Shown: positions 1 to 10,458 of the stretch, in pieces | Numbering within the stretch: position 1 is the stretch's first letter | How the letters are laid out: each line of letters begins with the position of its first letter | Origin: Rhynchopus sp. YZ270_cl-10 | Lineage: Eukaryota; Euglenozoa; Diplonemea; Diplonemida; Diplonemidae | DNA length: 64,000 bases | Direction: 5' to 3' | NCBI GenBank assembly: GCA_964035575.1 | Contig: OZ037877.1 | Coordinates: 1,116,001 to 1,180,000, forward strand | Notes under the pieces: generated by a model | Database searches by the model: none | Seen by the model: only the letters and a program-made list of their open reading frames with translations | What the model was told of the DNA's origin: nothing | Translations under genes and position numbers: made by a program

Positions 1-1617
1 CCATCCCTCCCTAACACTGTCTAGCCGGTGGTTATGTTATTATTTATGTCGGTTTTTTGGGTTTTATTTTTTTTGGGGGTGCAGAAATATCGACATATTT
101 AAAACCGAGGGAAGTAACGACCAAACTTAATTACCGGCTGGACAGAACCTCTGAAAAAAGAAAACAGTGAAAAACTGTCGTGTATGGCAGTTGCACTAAA
201 ACCGCTTATAAAAAAACGTTCCCTTTTTTTGTGTTAGTATCTCGTAAGTTCGTGTTCGTGGTTTTTCTTGCCGCCCGCTCCTCCCCCTGCTTTTTCTTAA
301 AAAAAAGATGTGTGCGTTGTGGAGCACATTCATCTATTTTTCTTTTTCTATTTCGCGTACCTCTTTTATGTACCAATGTTACAATGTGGGTTTTTCGATG
401 ACCAAAAAAAAAAAAAAGCTTGCGGCCGCAGTGGCGTGGCTGCCAAAAAAATTATTGGTAGTCAGCGTCACAGCCTACTTCGGGAGGTAAAAGTGAAAAA
501 TCACGTGGATTGCCCGTTCGCGGGGGGGGCAAACGTTGTCAAAGTTTTCAAAAAAAATTATATAGTGGAGTTCATCCTCGGGTGTCTACACTAATACAAC
601 CAAGTTTTCAAAATAAGGACAGTGGAGATTGCACAACTGTGGCAATCACAACCGAGGCAACTACACTACTCCAACAATTTATCAATAAAAAAAACAAAAA
701 AAAAGCTTGCGTAGCGCAGAGGTGTTTGCACATTTCAACTACGACATGTGTTTGTTTTCTTCCTAATACAAAGATGTCAAATGCACAGTGGAGCACATCC
801 ATCTTTCAGTTCGGAGGATGTATGCATCGAGTTCAGCTTTCATTTTCTTCATTGTGCTCCTTTCATCGAAAAAGAGGGACGAAAAACAAAATACGCCTCA
901 AGGGTGCCATGTTGAGTGTCATCACCCACCGGGGTGATGTTTCAATGTAACGTACAAGCAAACAAAGGACCCCTTCCGTGTAGGGTAGACCACACCCACC
1001 GTGATGGCTTGCACAAATACTATATTCTTCCCCCTTTAAAAAAAAGCATCACACAAATCTCCACAACAACTGCACCCATAATTTCAATGGCGAACGGGAG
1101 AAAAAATAGTAACAAAAAGTATTCTTTTGTGGGAGACCCATCCTTGGGAGTAGCCGACGATTTCAAAAAAAAAAAAAAAAGACAAAAAAAAAAAAAGCAA
1201 AACAAAAACAGGTGTGCAATATCTCCATCTCTCAAAAGCTCTCCTCTTCCCCCTCCCTTCTTCTTTTTGTAAATACCTACAAGCATAGCTTAAAAGAGAA
1301 GTAGTTCCGTCGCCAATCACCCTCCTGACAACCACCCTTCTGACACCAATTACCACCTGATTTTTACCCCGCGTATAGGCGCGTATACGGTCCTATACAG
1401 TCCTATATGCGGGTATAATCAGGTGGAATTAATATTGCCACAAAACCCCCCATCACAATAGGGCCAAGCCACGCATCCACACACTGCCTCCCCAGAGCAA
1501 CAGAGAACAGCAGTACGGAGACGAAACAATCGAAGAAAGGCTTCCGCCAACTTTGACAGAATTTTTTTGTTCCGTTCCCCTTTTTTTTAACGTGATAGGT
1601 TTGGACACAACAAAACA
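1..1617. other. Repeat-rich non-coding stretch with four short hairpin repeats
   Basis: AT-rich, with many A and T homopolymers and no convincing coding frame. It holds four copies of short dispersed repeats seen elsewhere in the window: family V at about 305-350 and 772-815 (hairpin closed by GCACA-type stems), family IV at 563-613 (GTGGAGTTCATCCTCGG core) and family III at 620-690 (GTGGAGATTGCACAACT core). Families III, IV and V all share GTGGAG. A short MITE lies at 1353-1426. Tiny unrecognised exons cannot be excluded. Confidence 0.6.
1353..1426. mobile_element. MITE family A, copy 1 (74 bp)
   Basis: Ends are inverted: CCACCTGATTTTTACCCC on the left and ATAATCAGGTGG on the right. The element is flanked by a perfect 5-bp direct repeat AATTA (1348-1352 and 1427-1431). 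Two further copies lie at 6387-6510 and 51540-51631. No coding capacity. A 5-bp duplication is uncommon among DNA transposons (Transib is one known case), so the mobilising superfamily is open. Confidence 0.85.
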
Positions 1618-2412
1618 ATGTCTGATGCAGCATGCAACCTGCTGCACCGCTTTGCTTCAAGAGAACGCCACCTCACCAAGGTGATCGGGAAGACCACAAC
1701 ACCACCGCCACGCCGCCAATCCATTGCCTCCCTCCAAGCACAAAAACCTGATGCCGTTGGACTAGAGATGCTCCAACCTGCAAGCTCCGAGAGCACACCA
1801 CCACCACCCCCCACAAACCCACCACGCCGCCAATCCATTGCCTCCCTTCAAGCACAAAAACCGGATGCCGTTGGGCTAGCGCTGCTGCAGGATAACACCT
1901 CCACCACCACCACCTCCATCCCCACCCCACACATTTTCCTAACCGATTTGGACGAAATGCAGTATATCGAAGGGGTAAGACGAGGAGGTCTGGAATGTGT
2001 TGCGTTTGGAGAGCTGGCGATGTTGTGGGCAAGGTTCCGTGTGGTGCGTGGGGGTGGGTTGCGGGCAGGGTTGAGGCAAGAGAAGAGACGTGGTGCGCAA
2101 CAGAGGAAGGACGCCTTTCGCCGTGAGTTGCACGCAACAATGTCGATGCTGCGCAAACGGAGCATGGAGGCCTGCGTTATGTCGAAGTGGCGGAACTACG
2201 CTGACGCAGTCGCGCCTCAGCATAGAGACCTCGCACGTCCCGCGCAAGCTTGCCTCGTCCAAGTCGCACTCCGTGCACGACGTCTTGCCTCCCACCACCG
2301 TGCCACAGAAAACGTCGCAGCAGTTCGTGCAGCGCTTACCCAACACCTTGCCCCAACAGAAACAGGAGAAATAGCTTCAACAGAACGGCGGTTGCGTGTA
2401 GGTTTGGTGTAA
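1618..2412 (+). CDS. Unrecognised basic protein with an internal duplication, 264 aa
   Basis: Not recognised. The single open frame starts at the ATG after CAAAACA and ends at TAA. The N-terminal third is Pro/Ser/Thr-rich and contains a duplicated segment of about 20 residues starting RRQSIASLQAQKPDAVGL (around residues 35-55 and 70-90). The two DNA copies differ mostly at synonymous positions, which suggests the protein is under selection. RRQSI fits a basophilic kinase site. The C-terminal half is Arg/Ala-rich and probably helical, with W-containing segments (MSKWRNYADAV). The next gene downstream has a similar W-containing helical segment. No introns seen. Confidence 0.7.
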   Translation: MSDAACNLLHRFASRERHLTKVIGKTTTPPPRRQSIASLQAQKPDAVGLEMLQPASSESTPPPPPTNPPRRQSIASLQAQKPDAVGLALLQDNTSTTTTSIPTPHIFLTDLDEMQYIEGVRRGGLECVAFGELAMLWARFRVVRGGGLRAGLRQEKRRGAQQRKDAFRRELHATMSMLRKRSMEACVMSKWRNYADAVAPQHRDLARPAQACLVQVALRARRLASHHRATENVAAVRAALTQHLAPTETGEIASTERRLRVGLV

Positions 2413-2793
2413 AAAAAAAGAGGAAGAAGAGGAGGAGGAGGGAGGGGGGATAAAATAGAAATGGGTGTGTTGCTTCCGCAATATCGCCGCTTTTTTAGGG
2501 AGTCGGGAAGAATGGAGGTTGTAGTCAGGGGGGTATTGCGCTAAAAGGTCTTACCGAATGCCATAAGGCATATGGGGTATTGTGTTCTCCCCCCATCCCC
2601 CCCTTCCATCCCCTATCCCCCCATGCAATCTTTTGTCTCGACAATCACATAGCAAGGGTTTTTGTCACCCCCTTTCCCTTCCCCTCCAACACCTACACCA
2701 CAAGGCATCCCTCTACACACCCCCCCTAAGTAACCCCCTCCAACCCCTTTCCCCCCCTCATCTCTTGAAGTTGCTTTAACCCGCTTTTGTGTT
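2413..2793. other. Intergenic spacer with C-rich upstream tract
   Basis: A purine-rich run follows the stop of the upstream gene. A long C/T-rich tract (2588-2765) then leads into the next ATG. The cold-shock-domain gene also has a C/T-rich tract just upstream, so it may be a promoter or 5' UTR feature in this genome. No TATA box is obvious. Confidence 0.4.
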
Positions 2794-4854
2794 ATGTCTG
2801 ACATAGAGGATGGTGAGTTTTCCAACTTTAGTGCTACCTCCAGCGATGAGGATGAGGAGATCGTTGTGAAGAAGCCGCAGGTCGGTACTATCTTCGACAT
2901 GAAGCCTTCTCAGGTGAAATCCTCTCAGGGCGACGACAGCAGCCGCACGAACGCACGCCTTCCTGGGAAGGATGTGCAGCTGGCGTTTCAAAAACGCAAC
3001 GAACGGCGATTTGTCCTACGCTCATGGAAGCGGTTGCGTCTCTTAGTCCTTATCCAACATCTTAGGGTACGCACACTTCGTGTTTATTATAAAAAATGGA
3101 GTTTCATCCGACCCAATGCAGCAAAGGAAGCAGAGGCAAAAGCAGAGGAAGAAGCAAAGGCAAACGAAGCACAAAGAAATGACGTCGACGTCAAACCAGA
3201 ACCAAATCCATCTTCTTCGCCACCCCCTTCACCGAAGCCAAATATCGATAAAACAAACGAAAAAACCCTTGAAAAACCGGACTCTGCGCCTTCCACAGCA
3301 TCATCCCCGAGACCACCACCTCCACCACCAGAGGAGGGCGATGGGGATGAGGACAAAACAGCTACACCGCGGGAGGCAGCTGTAGAGAGGGACGCAGAAC
3401 AACAACAGCAACCCTCCATTGCCCCATCTGCCACCACACCACCTGCAACACCGCATATAGAAGCACCGTCTACTCACCGCTCTGCCGCTTCGTCACAACC
3501 AAGCAAAGATGAACGAGAACCAAGCCGAGACAGCGTCAGCCACGCCAGCCACCCCAGCCACATCAGCCACAGCCCCACCGGAACAGACGCCTCCCCTCGC
3601 TCCATCATCGTAAATGCAGTGCCAGTTCCCGGTGTGCACAATGCTTCAACAGATGGGGCACCCCCTGAGGACTCACCACCACCTCCCCCGGTACAGGAGG
3701 ACTTTGATTCTGTTTTCGTTCAACCCAACGGAGCTAGACCCTTAGGGAGGGTCTTCAGCGCGCGGGCGTTTAAGATGGGGGGAGGGGGAGGAGGAGGAGG
3801 AGACCCGACCCACCGCTATTCGGAAGCAAGCGGGAGAGGGCATCTCGTAAAGGTGAAGGAAAAGAAGAAAAAGGTGGAGAAGCCAAGCTATGTTCAGGGG
3901 CAGCCTGCGTGGGGGTTGAGAAAGAAACGCCCGGCGTGGGAGTTAACAAATAATTCTGATAGAATGCCCGTGTACGATCCGTTGAATGACCCTTACTGTA
4001 AAAGGTTGTTTGATAAGCCGGCAGTGCAGAAGGCGTTGCAAAAAAACCAGGAAAATACTAAAAAGCAGACGCAAGCAAGCAAACAGCAAAATGATGCGAG
4101 ATTAGCCTGGCGGCATGTGGTTCACCATACATACTCTTCAAATCTCCCGGGTGGTGGTGCGGTGAAGGAACCACCGCCACTAAAAGAATCGCTCCCACTC
4201 CAAATTGGTGCAAAACTTTCAATCCAATCAGGCCGCCGAGCGCGCATCGCCTCTGTGGTCTCCCTAAGCGAAGCTGGGGTAGGCGTTCACTACCAAGGCC
4301 ACACCGATCAATACAATGAAGTGCTCTCCTGGAAAGAAAAGAAAATGGTGACAGCGCGGCATGTAACCGGAGAACACATATTGTTTCCAAAAGGAGTCGG
4401 ACCGGAAGGACCATGTGTCCGGAGACAAAGCAGAAAACGGTCTAAAGAGAGCGATGCGAATGTCGGTGTGCGCCGTATCTCGCAACGTGATGGGTCGATG
4501 TCGTCGTCGTCTTCATCTGGATCTTCTGTGACAACAGCAAGCTCCAGGTCTTCCTCTTCAGAGTCGGGGTCGAGCCGGCAGGAAGCGACCCGAGGAGGGG
4601 AGGAAAGAGGGGAAGGGGGAGAAGCTGTCAGCGGCAGCTCCCACAGTCTCAGAGAGACCGAAGGGACAACAGAGCGGGTCATCTGCAATGGAACCCCTCC
4701 GGGATCCCCGCAAGGTGAAGAGGCAGGGGAGGATGAGGAGGAGGAGGGGGGTGGTGGTGGTGGAGGTGCGTTCGCTGCGCCGGACATTGAAGAGGACGGC
4801 GGCGGCGGTGGAGGGAGTGATACTGAGTCTTATGAGGATGATTTTGTGTGCTGA
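2794..4854 (+). CDS. Large disordered protein with a Tudor/SH3-like barrel, 686 aa
   Basis: One uninterrupted frame from ATG to TGA; family not recognised. Residues 1-30 are acidic and serine-rich. About residues 70-110 form a basic helical, W-containing segment (VYYKKWSFIRP) loosely like centrin-binding repeats. Residues 110-320 are low-complexity Pro/Ser/Glu. A Gly run lies near residue 330. About residues 465-530 look like a small beta-barrel of the Tudor/chromo-barrel kind (GAKLSIQSGRRARIASVV, then VGVHYQGHTDQYNEVLSW). The tail is Ser-rich and then Gly/Asp/Glu-rich. The barrel suggests chromatin or methyl-ligand binding, but that is inference. It lies 381 bp after the upstream gene on the same strand. 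Confidence 0.75.
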   Translation: MSDIEDGEFSNFSATSSDEDEEIVVKKPQVGTIFDMKPSQVKSSQGDDSSRTNARLPGKDVQLAFQKRNERRFVLRSWKRLRLLVLIQHLRVRTLRVYYKKWSFIRPNAAKEAEAKAEEEAKANEAQRNDVDVKPEPNPSSSPPPSPKPNIDKTNEKTLEKPDSAPSTASSPRPPPPPPEEGDGDEDKTATPREAAVERDAEQQQQPSIAPSATTPPATPHIEAPSTHRSAASSQPSKDEREPSRDSVSHASHPSHISHSPTGTDASPRSIIVNAVPVPGVHNASTDGAPPEDSPPPPPVQEDFDSVFVQPNGARPLGRVFSARAFKMGGGGGGGGDPTHRYSEASGRGHLVKVKEKKKKVEKPSYVQGQPAWGLRKKRPAWELTNNSDRMPVYDPLNDPYCKRLFDKPAVQKALQKNQENTKKQTQASKQQNDARLAWRHVVHHTYSSNLPGGGAVKEPPPLKESLPLQIGAKLSIQSGRRARIASVVSLSEAGVGVHYQGHTDQYNEVLSWKEKKMVTARHVTGEHILFPKGVGPEGPCVRRQSRKRSKESDANVGVRRISQRDGSMSSSSSSGSSVTTASSRSSSSESGSSRQEATRGGEERGEGGEAVSGSSHSLRETEGTTERVICNGTPPGSPQGEEAGEDEEEEGGGGGGGAFAAPDIEEDGGGGGGSDTESYEDDFVC

Positions 4855-5760
4855 ATTTTTTTTTTTTGCTCCTTTTTTTTTGAAAGAAGAAATGAAAAAA
4901 TAAGAATGAAAAAAAATAAAATAAAAATAAACAACCCTTTCTCTCGCCCTCTCCCCCCTGGTATTTACGCACAAAAAAAGCAAAAAACAGTTGACAGTGG
5001 AGATTGCACAACTGTGGCAACACAACCCGAGGCAACTACCTACTCCAACAATTTATCAAACAAAAAAAAGCAAAAAAAAAATTAACAAACGGAATGAACC
5101 AGGGTAATGCCAAAAAAAAAAAAAAAATTCCTAATCTACACAGTTCCCTCCCTCCCATGATCTATTTTCTTTTGTCCCTACATCCGTTGCGGGTGTACCA
5201 TCTGCCCATATGATGGTGTTTTGCACATTTTCAGCTTGTCATTCTTCTGCTTTTTTGTGTGTGTTAAAGTTGTGACCACCGTAAGCATGAGAGGCTTAGG
5301 TTCATCTTATATAAAATTTTCTATTTTTGACCCTCTCAAATACTTTCAATTCTGTGGAACTGAAAGTATATGAATCTTATTTTTCTGGCCAGCACGGACC
5401 ACTCATGTCCCACCCTTTTGCTCGACTGAGAATGCGTTTTTAGTACGTTTCAGCTAGCTCTTTTTCTTTGGATACGGTGCACACAGAGATACCTCTGTTT
5501 TATTCGTTTTCCTCATTCTTTTTTTTTCAGTGCCTGCGTTCGATGAACGGTGAGGCGTTTGCACTTTCAACTTTTCTTTTAAATAGATGGCTAACGATAT
5601 GAAAGTTCTTTTCAAGACAGATGTGTGTGTGTGAGGTAGTCACTGTTGGGTACACACTGTCTCAGAGAGAGGGCTTTGTATTTTATACCTATTCTCTTGA
5701 AGCTTCGCTGAAGAACGAAAAGGCAGAGGATCACCCTCACAAAAAACTTTTTTTATTCCT
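4855..5760 (+). repeat. Cluster of five short hairpin repeats
   Basis: No coding exon seen. In order: family III (4994-5064), family II (5278-5325, core GCATGAGAGGCTTAGG), family VI (5329-5388, stem ACTTTCA/TGAAAGT), family VIII (5531-5580, stem AGTGC/GCACT) and the 3' half of family I (5651-5690, GAGAGAGGGCTTTGTATT). All lie on the + strand and most end in a T-rich tail. Such clusters may mark unrecognised intron-rich genes or be arrays of inserted short elements. Confidence 0.65.
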
Positions 5761-6386
5761 ACGAAGCTTGCTTTAAAGGGGAAATAGTATTACCGGTACG
5801 GTCGCCAATCATCCCTCAAACAGGAGGATTGTGCAATCAACGAAAAAAACCTTTTTTCCTTTTACTTACCTACCGATCCTACTTTTTTCTCTTTTCCCCC
5901 CCTATCCCCCATTTCTGTTTAGTCTGTGCGTGCCCAGTACAGAGGTACATGCTACGGTCACCTTCTGCCCTCTTTTTTTGAAAAAAGAAATTTGGGGTCA
6001 AAAACATTCTGCATTTTTTGTGGGTATAGTACCTAGGCAAGAAGGTTGGCTGTGCTCTTGTTTACCTTTTCAAGATCGTGAGATGTGGTGTTAGTCTTCC
6101 ACGGTGTCTGCTGCCAAAGTTGTTTTATTTAAATCTATTTGCGTCGTAAGGGTAGGATGATGTGATTAGGGGAAAACAATTGAATCTGGTCATAAAATCT
6201 AAAACTTCAGATGTACATCACAAAATGTTGTACTGTAGAAAGGTATTGCACGGTCGGTCCACCCCACGGTGCACCCGGTCATATACCAAGGTACACTGTC
6301 GAGAGGGTTGTTGTATTTCAAGTCAGATTTAAAGTTGTTTAGTGTCAAAACGACACCCAATCCGAAATGCAGTTTATTCATACACA
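5761..6386. other. Non-coding; one degenerate family I repeat
   Basis: T-rich sequence without a credible frame. A degenerate full-length family I element lies at about 6205-6330 and ends TTGTTGTATTTCAAG. Nothing else recognised. Confidence 0.5.
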
Positions 6387-6510
6387 CCACCTGATTTTTT
6401 ACCCCGCGTATAGGCGCGTATTGCGTAAAGGCGTAAAGGCTGGGAAAAATGGGTGGGGTTTGGCCTATACGAGCCTTTACGCGCCTATACGCGGGGTAAA
6501 AATCAGGTGG
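6387..6510. mobile_element. MITE family A, copy 2 (124 bp)
   Basis: Long inverted ends (CCACCTGATTTTTTACCC and its reverse complement), flanked by a perfect 5-bp repeat ACACA at 6382-6386 and 6511-6515. The middle contains GGCTGGGAAAAATGGGTGG, shared with the copy inside the PFDN1 intron. This is the best preserved of the three copies. Confidence 0.9.
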
Positions 6511-6686
6511 ACACAGAGTGATCCAGGCATTATGCTAACTCGGCCGGGTTCCTAAATGGGGGGAACGATGGAAAAAAAAAAAAAAAAAAAGAGGGCAAAA
6601 GGGGTCCCGAGCAGGGCTGTTCCTAAGTGAGAATGAGAATAAGGAATTCTGATTTTTGAGTTTTTTTTCCTTTTTTTTTTTCCTTT

Positions 6687-7046
6687 GGGAAGGCTCGTTT
6701 TTCCTTTTAATGTTACAAAGTAACAATAAACCATTTTTCCCGGTGACCCCCCCCTCCCCACCCCCTATGTTACACGGAAAAACCGTTTTTCCGAATTGTC
6801 ATTTATTGTAACAACAAGGCGCAGTGGACGTGCACATCCGAAAACACCCGCATTTGCATTTCCGGAATCCGTCCGCACTGTGGTGGGGTCAATCTGCCGA
6901 AATGGACAAGTTCTTGTTGTTGGAAAAAGCCACTTTTTCCCGCCATTGTTACAAAAAAAAAAAGTTTTTCCCCCGGATTTCGGTCGGACCCCCTCCCCCC
7001 CCTTTATTGTTACTTTGTAACATTAAATGGAAAAACGAGCCTTCCC
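6687..7046. mobile_element. MITE with about 43-bp terminal inverted repeats
   Basis: The left end GGGAAGGCTCGTTTTTCC and the following ATGTTACAAAGTAACAAT match the right end in inverse orientation, to CGAGCCTTCCC at 7046. About 360 bp, AT-rich with poly-C patches, no coding frame. The flanks are T/C-rich and give no unambiguous target duplication. Confidence 0.75.
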
Positions 7047-7498
7047 TTTTTTCCTTCGTTGGTTTTTAGCCTGCTTCTACTAGGTTAGGAGCCAAAATTT
7101 TGTACACCACTGGTCGGGGTGGTATGCAAACAAGCCAAAGATCAGGTTTTCGGGTGGGGAAAAAAAAAAAATTCCCACCCCCAAAAAAAAAAATCCGCCT
7201 GCGGCGCAGACTTTTCCCTATATCTGCCTCCCAAAATGGATTTTAGATCTTGGAAATGCCGCACTGAAGGAATTTTCGTGGTTGCCGCACTTTTTTTTCG
7301 CCTAAGGGGGAAAGTGTGTAGGCCTAAAAGAAGCTTTCTGTCTGCACTCTCAGGCACTTCTGTCTGAGAAAAAAGTGACCAGGGAAAAAATGTTGGGGTC
7401 CCATGCTCCAAATGTGCGAAATAAGCAAGAACAAGGTATTCTGTACACTGTAGTTGTAGCTCTTCTGTGTTTGACAGTAAAAATATGCAATGGTAAGC
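7047..7498. other. Non-coding, repeat fragments
   Basis: Contains a CGCCTGCGGCGC motif found in several dispersed repeats (34.6, 35.5 and 49.6 kb). No exon recognised. Confidence 0.4.
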
Positions 7499-8770
7499 AA
7501 CATTTTTTTGAAATGTTGCGTACCGTGGCTTCGCCAGAAACTTTCGTTTTAGCAAAACAGGGAAGGAAAATTTATGGAAACTGACGATAATTACCGACGA
7601 CAGTGCCAGACACATTTATGTCAACATTTTTTAGAAATGTTGCGTACCGTGGCTTCGCTTTGGGTGCCATGACCGCCATTTCTTTTGTACATGTACTGAG
7701 GTTACTGATAATTCGTGCACCACGCGTGCCTGGTGCAAATGTCAATGAAGTGCCGAACTCTGCAGTTGGATAACCGAGGAATTCTCACATTCCGCCGGAG
7801 GCCCCCAACTTGAGCTGGATTGGGGACCGAATTTTGACCATGTATAATAAAAAGCTGCCTCCGGCAGGCTTTGCGCTAAGGTCGGTTCTTTGTCCCGGGA
7901 TTTTTGGATATTTTTGTGGTTTTTTTCTCTTTTGCAGACCGGACTAAACCAGAGAACCTCATAGTTCATAGTAGGTACTTTAGAGTGTTTTTGCGCACAC
8001 ATGTGACCCCACCGTGGAGAGCAATCAGCTCGCGTAATCAAAAGAAAGCAGAGAAAAAGGAAAAAGGAAAAGAAAAAAGTTGGGTACCGTGCGCCTGCGG
8101 CGCTACCTGTTCCCAGTCAAAAACAGCACACTTTCACTTTCATTTCATTTTCAGTTTGAAGGGTTTTCAGACTGAAAATGACCCTTGTTTTACGAGTACG
8201 GGTTCATATTTTGTGAAAATTTAAGTCGCTAAAATTTTGTCCATTTTTCCGTATATCCCCCACCACAGAACGGGATTGGCTCAAATCTGGCAAAAATGCT
8301 GGAAAAAACTGCCTCTGCGGGTATAAAAGAAAAAGGAAAAAAACGAGAATAAAACCAGCGATTTTTGGGGGGAAAAACGAGAATAAGGAACAGCCCTGGT
8401 CCCGAGCTTTCCCCCCGCAAAAGCGGTCGCTGCGCGCGCTTCGCGCGCGCGACTCCCTGTCAGTACAAGAAGATGAGGCTCTTTCTCCCCTCTGATGCAC
8501 AAAATCGTGAAAGGCAGGTGGGGAGGGTGAACCACAAGCCGTAGTGGGTGTCAGCCTCTTATCAATAACCTCAGTACATCTATAAAAGAAGCGGCGGTCA
8601 TGGCATCCAGTTCCTGGCGAAGCCACGGTACGCAACATTTCTAAAAAAATGTTGCCATAAAACGGCACTGTCGTTGGTAATTATCAACAGTTACCGTAAA
8701 TTTTACTTCCATATTTTGCTAAAACGAAAGTTTCTGGCGAAGACACGGTACGCAACATTTCAAAAAAATG
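7499..8770. mobile_element. TIR element of about 1.27 kb with nested GC-rich repeats
   Basis: Left end 7499-7580 and right end 8688-8770 are inverted copies (AAATGTTGCGTACCGTGG ... CCAGAAACTTTCGTTTTAGC). A second inverted pair sits just inside (7622-7665 and 8610-8650). The interior carries a GCGCGCGCTTCGCGCGCG palindrome repeat also found at 11.4, 34.9 and 63.2 kb. Open frames inside are short and unconvincing, so the element is non-autonomous. Confidence 0.7.
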
Positions 8771-9560
8771 CGCTTAAAATTGCACTTTTACAGCCAAACT
8801 ATGTCATGGGAAGGGTGGGCTGCAAGCTGCGCCGCAGGCGCACGGTACGCTACTTTTATTCTTTCGCCACGCTGCATGCTTCCTTTTCCTTCGGCGTTTG
8901 ACCAATTGAGTCGCGTTCTGGTCTCCCACGGTGAGCCCTTGAGCCCAGGGTCTCTGCATCTGTGACACACCCCACAGTACAGTCCATGGAACGATGGAAC
9001 GATGCCACCTTTTTCCCAGGGGGAACGATGGAACGATGAAAAAAAAAAAAAAAAAAAAACGCCAAAAACAGGGAACGATGGAACGATGGTTAGCAAAATG
9101 CCTGAGAGTGATCAAAGAAGAAAAAATAAATAGTGAAACTCATGATCGGGCTAATAACAACCAAGTTTGTAAAGAAGAAAAAGGTAGCACAAAAGGCTTC
9201 GTCTAATGTTGAGTACATACCCTATTAGCCCCAAGTGGGTTCTTAGGTGATTGTCGGTATTACAAAAAACGATTCTTGCCCCCGGCTTTGCGCTATGAGG
9301 TGTCTTCATTCTTCACTCCGCTTTGTGTTATTGAGGAGAATTGTGTGTAGTGCAATCAATCTTTGCAAAGTTTTTTTTTTCCCTATCTGTGAAGCACCCA
9401 TTTATTTGGTGTAAATTTTTTTTCTCTCGTTTTTTTTCCCCCCTTCTTTTACTAACTAAGCCCTATAGACGCTTGGCTTCATCACAAAGATCTTACAAAA
9501 AAAAGATCCCCTCTTTTTTCTCTTGTGGGATACACACATTTTCCCACTCTAAAAACGACC
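8771..9560. other. Non-coding; GGAACGAT short tandem repeats
   Basis: Holds a copy of the GCGCCGCAGGCGCACGGT repeat (about 8825) and several GGAACGATGGAACGATG units around 8987-9090. The rest is T-rich. No gene seen. Confidence 0.45.
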
Positions 9561-10430
9561 GTCTTTGTGGACGAAGAGACAGCCCATATCTTCAAACCCA
9601 GCGTGTTCCAGCGCGATAACGAGAGTGGTAAAGCGTTTTTTTTTCCTTTTTCTGTTGTGTGCACATTCCTCTTACACGGCTGCTTTTCTTCTGTTTCTCT
9701 TCTTCTGTTGCCCATCCCCTATTTTTATAGTGCGTCTGTGTCGTACAGCTGCCACGCAAGTGGTCTTTACACATGCCCCAGTTTACGTATGTCTTACCAA
9801 TTTTTTGTTGTTCTTTAGATGTGTGTGTGTTTGATAACTAGTAGGGGTAATTCTTGCTCAGAATATGGCCCCAAGATGTGTGTGTGTGTGCACGAGAGGC
9901 ACGTTCATCTTACAAGTTTTCTTCTTCTTTTGTGGTTTTTTGTTGCAAAAAGCTTTCTTTCTGTCCGGTGTGTTGATGTGATGTACAGTCCAAATATGTT
10001 TGGAGTTAACAGATTACCAAAAAAAAAAAAGTGGAGATTTGCACAACTAGGCAACTACACTACTCCAGTTTCTGGCTCAAGAATAAGTGAGCATTTTTTT
10101 TTAAAACTGGTTTCCTTTGTTGCTGTCTTTTTATGTTTTCTTGATCTATGAGGATCCAGCCCCTGTGGACCGTTTGGGACCCCGCTGCATATGTAGATGC
10201 AATGAGCGAGGAACGCAGAGTGGTCCATCCGTCTTTTTTCAGTCTTTCCTTTTCTTCCTTTTCCACCCTCATCGTAAAGTGTCATTTGGCTCCCCTCTTC
10301 CAATGCCTAGTGAAGTGGAGTGTTTTTTTTTTGTGCATTATTCTACATACATAATTCACACATCATGGTACACTGTCACAGAGAGGGCTTTGTATTTCAA
10401 GTTGTATTTTTCATGAGAGAGGGGGTGTTT
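9561..10430 (+). repeat. Cluster of hairpin repeats (families IX, Y, II, III, I)
   Basis: Family IX at 9570-9625 (CCCAGCGTGTTCCAG, also in intron 2 of the cold-shock gene). Family Y at 9833-9895 (hairpin GGGGTAATTCT / AGAATATGGCCCC). Family II at 9890-9935. Family III at 10030-10071. The 3' half of family I at 10366-10410. Order and strand match their arrangement elsewhere. No exon identified between them. Confidence 0.6.
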
Positions 10431-10458
10431 TTTTTTTCAAGTTTTTCTTTCCTGAATA

